Assembly (NCBI RefSeq): GCF_003852895.1
Contig: NZ_QUSW01000002.1
Location: 868,001-932,000 of the forward strand
DNA from: Rhizobacter terrae
GTDB lineage: Bacteria > Pseudomonadota > Gammaproteobacteria > Burkholderiales > Burkholderiaceae_C
Length of the DNA stretch: 64,000 nt
Direction of reading: 5' to 3'
Part shown: positions 9,817-19,630 of the stretch, one piece after another
How the letters are laid out: each line of letters starts with the position of its first letter
Position numbering within the stretch: the first letter of the stretch is position 1
Program-made: the position numbers and the translations under genes
Notes under the pieces: generated by a model
Told to the model about the DNA's origin: nothing
What the model saw: the letters and a program-made list of their open reading frames with translations, nothing else
The model's database searches: none

Positions 9817-11151
9817 ATGAGCCTGCACAGCAAGGTCGTGTGGTCGCAGGGCATGTTCATGCTCCCGCACCATTTCCAGCAGGAGTCGCGCCACGTCGAC
9901 TACACGCTGGACATGCGGCTGCGCGCCACCGGCCCGCACGCCTGGGGCTTCTTCGAGCTCGCGCTGGACGAGAGCCTGCTGGCCGTGGGCCGGCTGGGCC
10001 TGAGCCGCGCCAGCGGCATCCTGCCCGACGGCACGCCCTTCTCCATCCCGCAGCACGACGCGCAGCCGGCAGCGCTGGACGTGCCGGCCGACCTGAAGGG
10101 CGAGATCGTCTACCTCGCGGTGGCGCTCGCGCGCGAAGGCGTGACGCAAGTCCGCTTCGACGACACCGCATCGGCCGACCTCTTCCGCTGGCAGGCAGTG
10201 ACCGAAGACCTGCGCGACCACACGAATGCATCCGACGAGCCCGAGCCGGTGCAGACCGGTTCGCTGTGCCTGCGACTGCTGCGCGCCAAGGACGCGAGCG
10301 ACGGCTACGCGCTGCTGGGCGTGGCGCGCGTGGTGGAGCGGCGCAGCGACCACCAGGTGGTCATCGACCGCGACTACATCGCCCCGCAGACGCGCATCGA
10401 TGCGAGCCAGCAGCTGTCCATGCAGGCCTCGCTGCTGCACGGGCTCATCCGCCAGCGCAGCACCGCGCTGGCCGGGCGCATGGGCCAGCTCAGCCACGGC
10501 GTGTCGGAGATGGCCGACTTCCTCATGCTGCAATCGCTCAACCGCGCCGAGCCGGTGTTCCGCCAGCATGCGCTCGCGCCCACCGCGCATCCGCTGGACC
10601 TGTACCTCGCCTGCGTGCAACTGGCCGGCGACCTCGCCACCTTCACCAGCAGCAAGCGCCAGGCGCCGGAGTACCCGCTGTACCGCCACGACGACCTGCA
10701 TGCGAGCTTCGCGCCGGTGATCGCCGACCTGCGCCGCATGATGTCCACGGTGCTGGAGCGCAATGCGATGCAGATCGACCTGGCCGACCGCAGCCACGGC
10801 GTGCGCATGGCGGTGTTCCCGGATGCCGACCTCGCCCGCAGCTCGAACTTCGTGCTGGCCGTGAATGCGCAGATGCCGGCGGAGCAATTGCGCTCGCGCT
10901 TCCCGGCGCAGTCCAAGCTCGGGCCGGCCGAGCGCCTGCGCGAGCTGGTGAACCTGCACCTGCCGGGCATCGCCTTGCGCCCGCTGCCCACCGCACCGCG
11001 GCAACTGCCCTTCCACGCGGGCTTCCACTACTTCGAGCTCGACCGCGGCGGCGAGCTGTGGAAGCAGCTCGAACGCAGCGGCAGCCTGGCGCTGCACGTG
11101 GGCGGCGAATTCCCGGCGCTTGAACTCGAGCTGTGGGCCATCCGGCAATGA
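9817..11151 (+). CDS. tssK: T6SS baseplate subunit TssK
   Basis: A 444-residue TssK, the trimeric baseplate component that links the TssEFG wedge to the TssL/TssM membrane complex. The N-terminus KVVWSQGMFMLPHHFQQ is the hallmark of the family and the length is standard. It follows tssJ closely, and its TGA overlaps the ATG of tssL, so the two are translationally coupled. Confidence 0.95.
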   Translation: MSLHSKVVWSQGMFMLPHHFQQESRHVDYTLDMRLRATGPHAWGFFELALDESLLAVGRLGLSRASGILPDGTPFSIPQHDAQPAALDVPADLKGEIVYLAVALAREGVTQVRFDDTASADLFRWQAVTEDLRDHTNASDEPEPVQTGSLCLRLLRAKDASDGYALLGVARVVERRSDHQVVIDRDYIAPQTRIDASQQLSMQASLLHGLIRQRSTALAGRMGQLSHGVSEMADFLMLQSLNRAEPVFRQHALAPTAHPLDLYLACVQLAGDLATFTSSKRQAPEYPLYRHDDLHASFAPVIADLRRMMSTVLERNAMQIDLADRSHGVRMAVFPDADLARSSNFVLAVNAQMPAEQLRSRFPAQSKLGPAERLRELVNLHLPGIALRPLPTAPRQLPFHAGFHYFELDRGGELWKQLERSGSLALHVGGEFPALELELWAIRQ

Positions 11152-12521
11152 ACCACGCCGCCCCCCGCTCCGCCACGGACCCGTCCCCGATCAACGACCC
11201 GTTCGCCGATCTGGACGATCAACGCACCTTCATCAAGCCCAACCCCGGCGGCCGCACGACGATCACGCGGCCGGTGGAAGCCACGGTCCCGCCGGCCGAT
11301 GCCGGCACAGCGGACACGGCCCCGCCCGACGACGGCCTGAACCCGTTGGTGGCCTTGGCCAACCGCATGCTGCTGGTGGTGCCGCAGCTGCGCGCGACCC
11401 GGCATGTGGACGACCCCGCCGCGCTGCGCAACGCGCTGGCCCAGGGCATCCGCGACTTCGCCGCGCGCGCCACGCAGCGCGGCATCGCCGCCGAGCGTGT
11501 GATGGCCGCGCGCTACGTGCTGTGCACGATGATCGACGAGGCCGCCAACGACACACCCTGGGGCGGCTCGGGCGCGTGGTCTCGGCACAGCCTGCTGGCG
11601 ATGTTCCACAACGAGACCGAAGGCGGCGAGAAGGTGTTCCAGCTCATGGCCCGCCTGGCCGAGAAGCCCGGCGAGAACCTCGACCTGCTGGAGCTGATCT
11701 TCTGCGCGCTCACGCTGGGCTTCGAAGGCCGGTACCGCGTGGTTCCCAACGGCCGCGCGCAGCTCGAAGCCGTGCGCGACAAGCTCGCGCAGATCATCCG
11801 CCAGCAGCGCGGCGACCATGCCCCTGCGCTCGCGCAGCACTGGCATGCACACCCTGCTGCGCGCCGCGGCATGGCGAGCTGGCTGCCGCTGGTCGCATCC
11901 GCCGCGGCTGCGGCGCTGCTGCTCATGGCGGTCTACCTGAGCCTGGCGTTCTCGCTGGGTGCACGGTCCGATCCGGTGTACGGCCAGATCCAGAGCCTGC
12001 GCCTCACGCCGCCGGTGGTGGCGCAGCCGCAGCCGGCGCCCAAACCCAGGCTCGCACAGTTCCTGCAGTCCGACATCAAGGCCGGCCTGGTCGCGGTGCG
12101 CGACGAGATCGACCGCAGCGTGGTCACCATCCGCGGCGACGGCGCCTTCGCCACCGGCAGCGCCTCGCTGCTGCCCGATCGCGAGGCGCTGATGGGCCGC
12201 ATCGCCGATGCGCTGGCGCAGGTCAGCGGCAATGTGCTGGTCACCGGGCACACCGACAACCAGCCCATCGCGCGATCGGCCCGCTTCCCGTCGAACTGGC
12301 ACCTGTCGGAAGAACGGGCCCGCACCGTGCGCGACCTGCTGGTCTCGCGCAACGTGGCGGCCGACCGCATCCGCGCCGAAGGCCGGGCCGATGCGGAACC
12401 GGTGGTGCCCAACGACAGCCCCGGCAACCGCGCGATGAACCGCCGCGTGGAGGTGACGCTCTTCGTGGGCGGCCGCACCGACGCCGCCGCCAAGCCTGCC
12501 GCCAAGCCGGCCAGCAACTGA
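11148..12521 (+). CDS. tssL: T6SS inner-membrane protein TssL with OmpA domain
   Basis: A 457-residue DotU-family protein with a fused C-terminal peptidoglycan-binding domain. The cytoplasmic DotU part lies around residues 55-230 (YVLCTMIDEAANDTPWG, then RLAEKPGENLDLLELIFCAL). One transmembrane helix follows at about 245-270, then an OmpA/MotB-like domain with VTGHTDNQPI and the closing NRAMNRRVEV. The fusion means that the cell-wall anchor is built into TssL. The ATG at 11148 overlaps the tssK stop. Confidence 0.95.
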   Translation: MNHAAPRSATDPSPINDPFADLDDQRTFIKPNPGGRTTITRPVEATVPPADAGTADTAPPDDGLNPLVALANRMLLVVPQLRATRHVDDPAALRNALAQGIRDFAARATQRGIAAERVMAARYVLCTMIDEAANDTPWGGSGAWSRHSLLAMFHNETEGGEKVFQLMARLAEKPGENLDLLELIFCALTLGFEGRYRVVPNGRAQLEAVRDKLAQIIRQQRGDHAPALAQHWHAHPAARRGMASWLPLVASAAAAALLLMAVYLSLAFSLGARSDPVYGQIQSLRLTPPVVAQPQPAPKPRLAQFLQSDIKAGLVAVRDEIDRSVVTIRGDGAFATGSASLLPDREALMGRIADALAQVSGNVLVTGHTDNQPIARSARFPSNWHLSEERARTVRDLLVSRNVAADRIRAEGRADAEPVVPNDSPGNRAMNRRVEVTLFVGGRTDAAAKPAAKPASN

Positions 12522-12525
12522 TGCC

Positions 12526-15500
12526 ATGAAGAAGATCCTCGGCCTCATCTTCAACCGCTGGGTGTTCATTGCGCTGCTGCTGCTCGCCCTGTCGCTGCTG
12601 ATCTGGATCGTCGGGCCGCTGGTGGCCATCGCCGACGCCCGCCCGCTGGAGACGGAGTTCTCGCGCTGGATGTCCATCGGCGTGCTCGCGCTGCTGGTGG
12701 TGGCCCTCATGGCGTGGAAGCAGTGGCGTGCACGCCGGGGCAATGCGGCGGTCGTGAAGCAACTGCTGGCACCGGCCGCCACCGGTGGCGGCAAGGAAGC
12801 CGACAGCCCCGACCTCGCCGCCGTGCGCCAGCGTTTCCAGCAGGCCTTGCTGACACTGCGCCGCGCACGCTTCGGCAAGCAGGGCCTGCTCTCCGGCTGG
12901 GCCGGCCGCCTGGGCGGGCAGTACCTCTACGAGCTGCCCTGGTACCTCATCATCGGCGCGCCCGGCTCGGGCAAGACGACGGCGCTGCACAACTGCGGCC
13001 TGCGCTTTCCGCTGGCGCAGGACGTGGGCGACCACGCGGTACGCGGCGTGGGCGGCACCCGCCACTGCGACTGGTGGTTCACCGACCAGGCGGTACTCGT
13101 CGATACCGCAGGCCGCTTCACCACGCAGGACAGCGACCGCGAGAACGACCGCGCCACCTGGGGCGGCTTCCTCGGGCTGCTGAAGAAGACGCGCCCGCGC
13201 CAGCCGGTGAACGGGGTGCTGGTCACCGTGTCCATCACCGACCTGCTCACGCGCAGTGCGAGCGAGCGCCACCAGCATGCCGCCACCGTGCGCCAGCGGC
13301 TGCAGGAGCTGCACCAGGACCTGGGCCTGCGCTTTCCCATCTACCTGCTGGTCACCAAGTCGGACCTGCTCGCCGGCTTCATGGACTACTTCTCGATGCT
13401 GGACAAGGACCAGCGCGCCACGCCCTGGGGCATGACCTTCGCGCTGGCCGACACCGGCACCGCGGCGCTGCAGCGCTTCGGCCCGGAGTTCGATTCGCTG
13501 CTGCACCGGCTCAACAACGGCCTGGTCGAACGCCTGCAATCCGAGCGCGACCCGCTCAGGCGTGCCCGGGTCTACGGCTTTCCCGGCCAGTTCGCAGGGC
13601 TCAAGGGCGTGGTGCAGGAATTCCTGGACACCGTCTTCTCGCCCTCGCCCTACGAAGCGCAGCCGATGCTGCGTGGCGTCTACTTCGTCAGCGGCACGCA
13701 GGAAGGCACGCCCATCGACCGGGTGCTGGGCGCGGTGGCGCGCAGCTACCGGCTGGAGCGCGCGCTGATCTCGCCCAACCAGTCCAGCGGCAAGAGCTAC
13801 TTCCTCTCGCGCCTGCTGGGCGAGGTGGTCTTCGCCGAAAGCGGGCTGGCGGGCATCGACCTGAAGTGGGAACGGCGGCGCAAGGTGCTGGCCATCGCAG
13901 GCTATGCCGCAGTGGGCGTGCTGACGGTGGGCCTCGCGAGCGCCTGGACCCTCAGCTACATGAACAACCGCCGCTACGTCGACGGCGTGGCCCAGCGGGT
14001 GGAGGACGTGCGCCGGCTGGTGCAGTCCACGCCAAACCGCGCCTCGCCGGACATCCTGCCCATCGTGCCCGCGCTGGCCGCCACACGTGCGCTCGCCGGC
14101 ACCAGCGACGACGTGCCATGGAAGCTGGGCTTCGGCCTGTACCAGGGCCCCAAGCTCGACAACGCCGCGCGCACCGCCTACGACCGCATGCTGGTGGATG
14201 CCGTGCTGCCGCGCATCGGCCTGCGGGTGGAAGAACAGTTGCGCCAGGCCGGCAACGCGGCCGACAGCGACTACGAGTCGCTCAAGGCCTACGTGATGCT
14301 GCACGACGTGGACCACTTCGAGGCGCAGGCACTGAAAGGCTACGTCGAGGCGGACTGGGATGCGCAACTCGGCCGCTCCATCGAGGTCGAGCAGCGCGGC
14401 CAGTTGAGCGAGCATCTGGATGCCCTGCTCGCGCAAGGCGCCGCCGTGTCGCCGCTGCCGGAAGACAAGGGGCTCATCGACTTCCAGCGCCAGCGCCTGG
14501 CCTCGGTGCCGCTGGCGCAGCGCATCTACAACCGCATGCGACACGAAGGCTTCGGCGCGGACTTCCCTGAGTTCACCGTGGTGCGCGCGGCCGGCAACAA
14601 CGCGGCGCTCGTGTTCACGCGCGCCAGCAACGCGCCGCTGACCAAGGGCGTGCCGGGCCTCTTCTCGTACGACGGCTACCACCGCGGCTTCCAGAAGGAA
14701 GTGCCGCGCGTGGCGCAGAAGCTGGCCGAGGAACAGGCCTGGGTGCTGGGCATCGCGGAGACACCGAAGGACGCGGCCGCCACCGTGCGCGCCGGCGAGC
14801 CGCTGGTCAACGACGTGCGGCGCATCTACCTCAACGAATACGCCGCCATCTGGGAGGCCTTCATCGCCGACGTGAAGCTGCAGCCGCAGACCAGCCTGTC
14901 GCAGTCCATCCAGATGTCGCGCCTGCTCTCCGCGCCCGACAGCCCGCTGCCGCCGCTGATGCGCGCCATGGCACGCGAGACGACGCTACTGGCATCGAAC
15001 AACAAGAACATCGTGGAGAAGACCACCGACCGCGCCAACGATGCGCTCAAGCGTTCGCGCGAAGCCATTGCCGATGCACTCGCTTCGCGCAAGGCCGATG
15101 CCGGCCCGCCCATCGAGAGCCTGGTGGACGACCGCTTCGTCGGTCTGCGCCGCCTGGTCGAAGCGCCGCCGGGCGGCAAGCCGCCGCTGGACGACACCAT
15201 CGCGCTCATCGGCGAGGTGAATGTGCTGCTCAATGCGGTGGACAACGCCGTCAAGGGCGGTGCCGCGCCGCCGCCATCGCCCGTGCCGCTGAAGGTGAAG
15301 GCCGAGGCCGCGCGCCTGCCCGAACCGCTGCGTTCGATGATGGACAACCTCTCGCAAAGCAGCGCGCACGTCGCGCAGGTGCTGGTGCGGCAGAACCTGG
15401 GCAACGAGGTGAAGTCGCAGGTGGGCGAGTTCTGCCGGCAGGCGCTGGCCGGCCGCTACCCGCTGGACCGCGCCTCGCCGCGCGACGCCACGCAGGCCGA

Positions 15501-16092
15501 CTTCGCCACCATGTTCGCGCCGGGCGGCAAGATCGACCAGCTCTTCCAGCAGAAGCTCGCCGCCTACGTGGACACCACCACGCGGCCCTGGCGATTCCGC
15601 GCGGTGGATGGGGTACCGCTTGGTACCGATGTCGGCTCGCTGCCGCAGTTCCAGCGTGCGCAGGCCATCCGCGAGACCTTCTTCCCTGCCGGCAACGTGC
15701 CCTCGCTGCGCCTGCAGTTCAAGCCGGTGGAGATGGATGCGACGCTCAAGCAGTTCATCCTCGACGTGGACGGGCAGATCGTGCGCTACGACCACGGCCC
15801 GCAGATTCCCGCCAGCGTGCAGTGGCCAGGTCCGCGCGGCACCTCGCAGGTGCGGGTGCAGGTGAGCCCGCCCTTGAACGCAGGCGCCTCGGGCATGGTG
15901 TACGAGGGGCCTTGGGCGCTGCTGCGCCTCTTCGACCGCGTGACCATCACCGGCACCAACGTGCCCGAGCGCTTCAAGGCCACCTTCAACGTCGATGGCC
16001 GCAAGGCGGTGTTCGAAGTCACCGCCAGCAGCGTGCACAACCCGTTCCAGCTGCGCGAGCTGAACGAATTCTCCTGTCCGTCGGGCTTGTGA
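12526..16092 (+). CDS. tssM: T6SS membrane ATPase TssM (IcmF/VasK)
   Basis: An 1188-residue inner-membrane protein spanning to the periplasm, the core of the T6SS membrane complex. Two N-terminal membrane helices (residues about 10-32 and 48-65) and a third near 455-475 bracket the cytoplasmic NTPase domain, which has an intact Walker A GAPGSGKT at residues 144-151 and a VLVDTAGRF Walker B region. The large periplasmic part ends in the beta-rich IcmF C-terminal domain that contacts TssJ. Normal length. The stop overlaps the start of tagF. Confidence 0.95.
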   Translation: MKKILGLIFNRWVFIALLLLALSLLIWIVGPLVAIADARPLETEFSRWMSIGVLALLVVALMAWKQWRARRGNAAVVKQLLAPAATGGGKEADSPDLAAVRQRFQQALLTLRRARFGKQGLLSGWAGRLGGQYLYELPWYLIIGAPGSGKTTALHNCGLRFPLAQDVGDHAVRGVGGTRHCDWWFTDQAVLVDTAGRFTTQDSDRENDRATWGGFLGLLKKTRPRQPVNGVLVTVSITDLLTRSASERHQHAATVRQRLQELHQDLGLRFPIYLLVTKSDLLAGFMDYFSMLDKDQRATPWGMTFALADTGTAALQRFGPEFDSLLHRLNNGLVERLQSERDPLRRARVYGFPGQFAGLKGVVQEFLDTVFSPSPYEAQPMLRGVYFVSGTQEGTPIDRVLGAVARSYRLERALISPNQSSGKSYFLSRLLGEVVFAESGLAGIDLKWERRRKVLAIAGYAAVGVLTVGLASAWTLSYMNNRRYVDGVAQRVEDVRRLVQSTPNRASPDILPIVPALAATRALAGTSDDVPWKLGFGLYQGPKLDNAARTAYDRMLVDAVLPRIGLRVEEQLRQAGNAADSDYESLKAYVMLHDVDHFEAQALKGYVEADWDAQLGRSIEVEQRGQLSEHLDALLAQGAAVSPLPEDKGLIDFQRQRLASVPLAQRIYNRMRHEGFGADFPEFTVVRAAGNNAALVFTRASNAPLTKGVPGLFSYDGYHRGFQKEVPRVAQKLAEEQAWVLGIAETPKDAAATVRAGEPLVNDVRRIYLNEYAAIWEAFIADVKLQPQTSLSQSIQMSRLLSAPDSPLPPLMRAMARETTLLASNNKNIVEKTTDRANDALKRSREAIADALASRKADAGPPIESLVDDRFVGLRRLVEAPPGGKPPLDDTIALIGEVNVLLNAVDNAVKGGAAPPPSPVPLKVKAEAARLPEPLRSMMDNLSQSSAHVAQVLVRQNLGNEVKSQVGEFCRQALAGRYPLDRASPRDATQADFATMFAPGGKIDQLFQQKLAAYVDTTTRPWRFRAVDGVPLGTDVGSLPQFQRAQAIRETFFPAGNVPSLRLQFKPVEMDATLKQFILDVDGQIVRYDHGPQIPASVQWPGPRGTSQVRVQVSPPLNAGASGMVYEGPWALLRLFDRVTITGTNVPERFKATFNVDGRKAVFEVTASSVHNPFQLRELNEFSCPSGL

Positions 16093-16814
16093 TGACCATG
16101 CCCGAAGCCGCTGCGGCTGGCGCTGCGCGCGACGTGCCGGGTTGGTACGGCAAGCTGTCTTCGCTTGGCGACTTCGCGCAGCGCCGCCTGCCGGTGCCAT
16201 GGATGCAGGCCTGCGATACGTGGCTGTCCAGCGCGATGCAAGGCAGCCGTGTCGCTCTGGGCGAACGCTGGCTGGAGGTGTACCTCACGGCACCGGTGCT
16301 GCGCTTCGCCTGGGCGCCCGGCGTGGTGGATTCGATGTGGTGGTTCGGCCTGCTGATGCCCAGCTGCGACAGCGTCGGCCGGTACTTTCCGCTGCTGATC
16401 GCGCACCCTCGGATGAAGCCGCCGGAAGACCGGATCGCGCTGGATCATCTGGAGCTCTGGTACGAGCACCTGGCCGATGCGGCGGTGCTGACCTTGCAGG
16501 ACTCGCAGGGCTCAGTGGATGCGCTGGAGGCCGCGCTGCGCGATGCGCCGCCCTGGCCCACGCCCGGTCGCGGGCCGATGCTCGCCACGCAGCACGACGC
16601 GCAGGCGCAGCACCTGCGGCTGGTTCATGGCTCGCCCCTGTCGCACTGGCTGCATGGCGTGGCCGCGCAGGTCCTGGCCTCGGGCCTGCACGGTCGCACG
16701 CTGTGGTGGCGCACGACCGAAGCGGGCACGGAGGATTCGGTGGACATCATTCAAGGTTTGCCGGACGGGGTGCGGTTTGCAGATCTGCTGGCCGGGCGGG
16801 TTGGGGGACCCTAG
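16092..16814 (+). CDS. tagF: T6SS post-translational regulator TagF
   Basis: A 240-residue protein of the TagF family. The N-terminal motif GWYGKLSSLGDFAQRRLP and the central WFGLLMPSCDSVGRYFPLLIA are diagnostic. TagF represses T6SS assembly after translation in other bacteria, working alongside the PpkA/PppA/Fha phosphorylation switch, whose genes lie in the other T6SS block of this window. The start at 16092 overlaps the tssM stop. Last gene of the operon; the PppA phosphatase, fused to TagF in some genomes, is a separate distant gene here. Confidence 0.92.
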   Translation: MTMPEAAAAGAARDVPGWYGKLSSLGDFAQRRLPVPWMQACDTWLSSAMQGSRVALGERWLEVYLTAPVLRFAWAPGVVDSMWWFGLLMPSCDSVGRYFPLLIAHPRMKPPEDRIALDHLELWYEHLADAAVLTLQDSQGSVDALEAALRDAPPWPTPGRGPMLATQHDAQAQHLRLVHGSPLSHWLHGVAAQVLASGLHGRTLWWRTTEAGTEDSVDIIQGLPDGVRFADLLAGRVGGP

Positions 16815-16859
16815 CCCCCCTCCCATGCGCCAGCCCGCGCAGCTCGGCCACCTTGCCGA

Positions 16860-17723
16860 TCATTGCGCGACGATGAGTTCCTGCAGACGCAGCAGGGCGG
16901 TCGAAGGAGTGCCGTTCCACACCAGGTGGGTGTGACTGCGGCGCACGCGGGCTGGCAACTCATGCTGCTTCACCTCGTTGGCGGCCTTGAGGGACATCAG
17001 CAGCGAGCGTGGGACGATCGCGAAGCCCGTTCCGGCCGCCACACACGCGATCATGGCCTGGTACGAAGCAAGCTCCAGCGTCCGCGAGGGCATCAATGCC
17101 GAGGCACCGAGCCAGTCCTCCAGTCGCTTGCGATAGGAGCAGCCTGTAGCGAACGCCACCATGCTCATGCCCGCCAGGTCTGCCGCGCGCCGCACCCCAG
17201 TCACCTCGCGTGCAGTGATCAGCACGAGTTCTTCCTCGAAAACCTTCAGGCCGGACAGCCTGCCCTTGGTGAAAGGCTCGGAAACGAAGGCCGCTTCGAG
17301 CTCGAACTGGGCCACGCGCTGCAGCAAGTTGCCGGTCGTGCCCGTGCTCAGTTCCACCACGACGCTCGGGTGCTGGCGGTGATAGCGCGACAGAACCGGC
17401 GCCAGCCGGCTGCCGGCTGTGCTCTCCAGCGACCCGATGCGCAGGACGCCCATCGGGCGGCCCGTGCGCAGCTCGTTCTCTGCCTCGTCGGCAAGGCGAA
17501 ACAGGCGCTGTGCATATGACAGGAGCAGCTCGCCTTCCGGAGACAGGACCAGGCCACGGCCCTGCTTTCGGAACAGCGCGCGGCCCAGGCGCTGCTCGAG
17601 CTGCTTGATGCGCGTCGTGACGTTGGAGGGCACGCGACTGAGCTTGTGCGCCGCCCGGAGCACGCCGCCTTCGGTGGCCACGGTGCGGAAGATGTCCAGG
17701 CTGTCGAGGTCGATGCTTCTCAT
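16860..17723 (-). CDS. LysR family transcriptional regulator
   Basis: A 287-residue LysR-type regulator starting MRSIDLDSLDIFRTVATEGG. The recognition region RVPSNVTTRIKQLEQRLGRAL and the LSPEGELLLSYA linker are typical. It is divergent from a YbfB/YjiJ-type MFS gene with a short gap that contains a perfect GAGAACAGTTCTC palindrome. The likely targets are the MFS transporter and the overlapping carboxymuconolactone decarboxylase gene downstream of it. It is convergent with tagF and seems unrelated to T6SS. Confidence 0.88.
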   Translation of the reverse strand: MRSIDLDSLDIFRTVATEGGVLRAAHKLSRVPSNVTTRIKQLEQRLGRALFRKQGRGLVLSPEGELLLSYAQRLFRLADEAENELRTGRPMGVLRIGSLESTAGSRLAPVLSRYHRQHPSVVVELSTGTTGNLLQRVAQFELEAAFVSEPFTKGRLSGLKVFEEELVLITAREVTGVRRAADLAGMSMVAFATGCSYRKRLEDWLGASALMPSRTLELASYQAMIACVAAGTGFAIVPRSLLMSLKAANEVKQHELPARVRRSHTHLVWNGTPSTALLRLQELIVAQ

Positions 17724-17726
17724 GGC

Positions 17727-17739
17727 GAGAACAGTTCTC
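17727..17739. promoter_or_regulatory. perfect palindrome in the LysR/MFS divergent promoter
   Basis: GAGAAC-A-GTTCTC, 6-bp arms around one base, begins just upstream of the LysR start codon and lies 50 bp from the divergent MFS gene. Position and symmetry suggest an operator for the adjacent regulator, with possible autorepression. Confidence 0.55.
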
Positions 17740-17789
17740 CAGATTAATTCACTTGTTCGTCGTTTCGATTTTCGATGCAATGGGTGGTC

Positions 17790-18986
17790 ATGACAAGCCA
17801 AGAGCGCCCCATCGCACCTGCCACGCTGGCCCTGGCCGGAGCGCTCAGCCTCGCCGCAGCGATGGGCATCGGTCGGTTCGCCTTCACGCCGGTGCTGCCC
17901 TTGATGCTGTCTGATGGCATGTTGGACGTCGCGCAGGCCGGCTGGATGGCCGCCGCCAACTACGCGGGCTACCTGGCGGGCGCGCTCAGCGCCGCCCGCC
18001 TGCCGCTGCGCGCAGGGACGATGGCCGTGCTGGCGCTGCTGGCAACCTCGATCCTGACCGTCGCCATGGCCTGGCCGCTGCCTGCGATCTGGCTGCCGCT
18101 TCGCTTCCTGGCGGGTGCCGCGTCGGCCTGGGTCTTCGTCTCGACCAGCGTGTGGTGCCTGGGCGCGCTCGCGCAGCAGGGGGCCGGCAGCGCGAGCGGC
18201 TGGGTCTATGCCGGTGTCGGCGGTGGCATCGCGTTGGCCGGTTTGCACTGCCTGCTCGCAGCCGCGGCAGGTGTCCGTTCGGCGCCGCTGTGGCTGCAAC
18301 TCGGCGGCCTGGCCCTGTTGCTGGGGCTGCCCGCCTTCCGCGCCATCGCCAGCCTGCCGCCGCGCGCGGACGCGGCCCCGGCGCCAGCCGTGGCCGACGG
18401 GTCGGATGCCGAGGCGTTCGGCACGCGCGGTCTCGTGGTTTGCTACGGGATGATGGGATTCGGCTACATCCTGCCGGCCACCTTCCTTCCCATGCTGGCT
18501 CGCACCGCGGTCGACGACCCTCGCGTGTTCGGCCTCGCCTGGCCGATCTTCGGCTGCACGGCGGCACTGTCCACGCTGTTCGCCGCGCGGCTGCTGCGGG
18601 ATGCGACGCGCCTGAAGACCTGGGCAGCCTGCCAGCTGCTGATGGGCCTGGGCGTGCTGCTGCCCGCCCTGCGGGTGAACCTCTGGACCATCGCCATGTC
18701 GGCCTTGCTGGTGGGCGGGACCTTCATGGTGATCACCCTGGCCGGCGTTCAGGAGATGCGCGCCCGCGCTCACGGGCATGTCGCGCGGCTCGTCGGCCGC
18801 ATGACTGCCGCCTTCGCGCTCGGCCAGATCGCCGGGCCCATCGTTTCGGCACCGCTGCTGCGCACCGGCCCGCAGGGCTTGTCGATTGCACTCGCGGCGG
18901 GCGCCGCGGGCCTGCTCGCCACGGGCGCCTGGCTGTGGCGCACCGCTTGCGAACAACCACCGCTGGAGATGACTCGCCATGGCTGA
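17790..18986 (+). CDS. YbfB/YjiJ-type MFS transporter
   Basis: A protein of about 398 residues with twelve predicted helices. The N-terminal GALSLAAAMGIGRFAFTPVLPLM and WMAAANYAGYLAGAL motifs are those of the YbfB/YjiJ subgroup of MFS permeases, whose substrates are largely unknown. The start at 17790 is preferred on the N-terminal alignment; an ATG 15 bases earlier is possible. It is controlled by the divergent LysR gene, judging by context. The 3' end overlaps the next gene by 8 bp, so the two are one transcription unit. Confidence 0.85.
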   Translation: MTSQERPIAPATLALAGALSLAAAMGIGRFAFTPVLPLMLSDGMLDVAQAGWMAAANYAGYLAGALSAARLPLRAGTMAVLALLATSILTVAMAWPLPAIWLPLRFLAGAASAWVFVSTSVWCLGALAQQGAGSASGWVYAGVGGGIALAGLHCLLAAAAGVRSAPLWLQLGGLALLLGLPAFRAIASLPPRADAAPAPAVADGSDAEAFGTRGLVVCYGMMGFGYILPATFLPMLARTAVDDPRVFGLAWPIFGCTAALSTLFAARLLRDATRLKTWAACQLLMGLGVLLPALRVNLWTIAMSALLVGGTFMVITLAGVQEMRARAHGHVARLVGRMTAAFALGQIAGPIVSAPLLRTGPQGLSIALAAGAAGLLATGAWLWRTACEQPPLEMTRHG

Positions 18987-19587
18987 TTCCGTTTCGCTTC
19001 CCCAGGGCTACACCCGCGGCGCCGCCGAGCGCCTCCCCATGCCGCCTGCGCAGGCGTTGGATGAGTCACAGCGCGCCGCGGCACAGGCACTGCTGGACGG
19101 CCCGCGCAAGGGCGTCTATGGCCCCTTCGTGCCGCTGATGCGCAGTCCGCAGCTTCTCGACCGCGTCGCCAACTTGGGCGAGCACTTGCGGTTCCACAGC
19201 TCGCTGGACGCCAGGGTTCGCGAGCTCGCCATCTGCGTGGCGGCCCGCCATGTGAGCAACCAGTTCGAGTGGGTGATGCACGCGCCGCTGGCGGTGAAGG
19301 CCGGCGTGTCGGCACAGGCCATCGAGGCGCTGCGCCAGGGTGCCCGGCCTCGCCACCTCGCCGCCGATGAAGAAGACGCCCTCGACTTCGCACAGGAACT
19401 GCTCAGCAGCCATGGCGTCAGCGATCCCACCTACCAGTCCGCGCTCGCCCGTTGGGGCGAGAAAGGCGTGGTCGAACTCACGACCCTGATCGGCTACTTC
19501 GCGATGGTCTCGTGGCTGATGAACGTGGCCCGCACGCCGTCACAAGCCGGTGCCGCAGGGCCGGGCATCGACGCCTTTCCGTTGTAG
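18979..19587 (+). CDS. carboxymuconolactone decarboxylase family protein
   Basis: A 202-residue CMD-family protein. The conserved core LDARVRELAICVAARHVSNQFEWVMHAPLAVKAG, with the ExxxH-type helix, is visible near the middle. There is no CxxC pair. The length and the N-terminal PQGYTRGAAERLPMP extension match the longer CMD proteins that accompany catabolic genes. Overlap with the MFS gene suggests that the transported compound or its product is the substrate; that is inference from context only. Confidence 0.82.
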   Translation: MADSVSLPQGYTRGAAERLPMPPAQALDESQRAAAQALLDGPRKGVYGPFVPLMRSPQLLDRVANLGEHLRFHSSLDARVRELAICVAARHVSNQFEWVMHAPLAVKAGVSAQAIEALRQGARPRHLAADEEDALDFAQELLSSHGVSDPTYQSALARWGEKGVVELTTLIGYFAMVSWLMNVARTPSQAGAAGPGIDAFPL

Positions 19588-19630
19588 TTGCATGGGCAAA
19601 AACTGCGGACATTCGATTGGCCGGACCAGC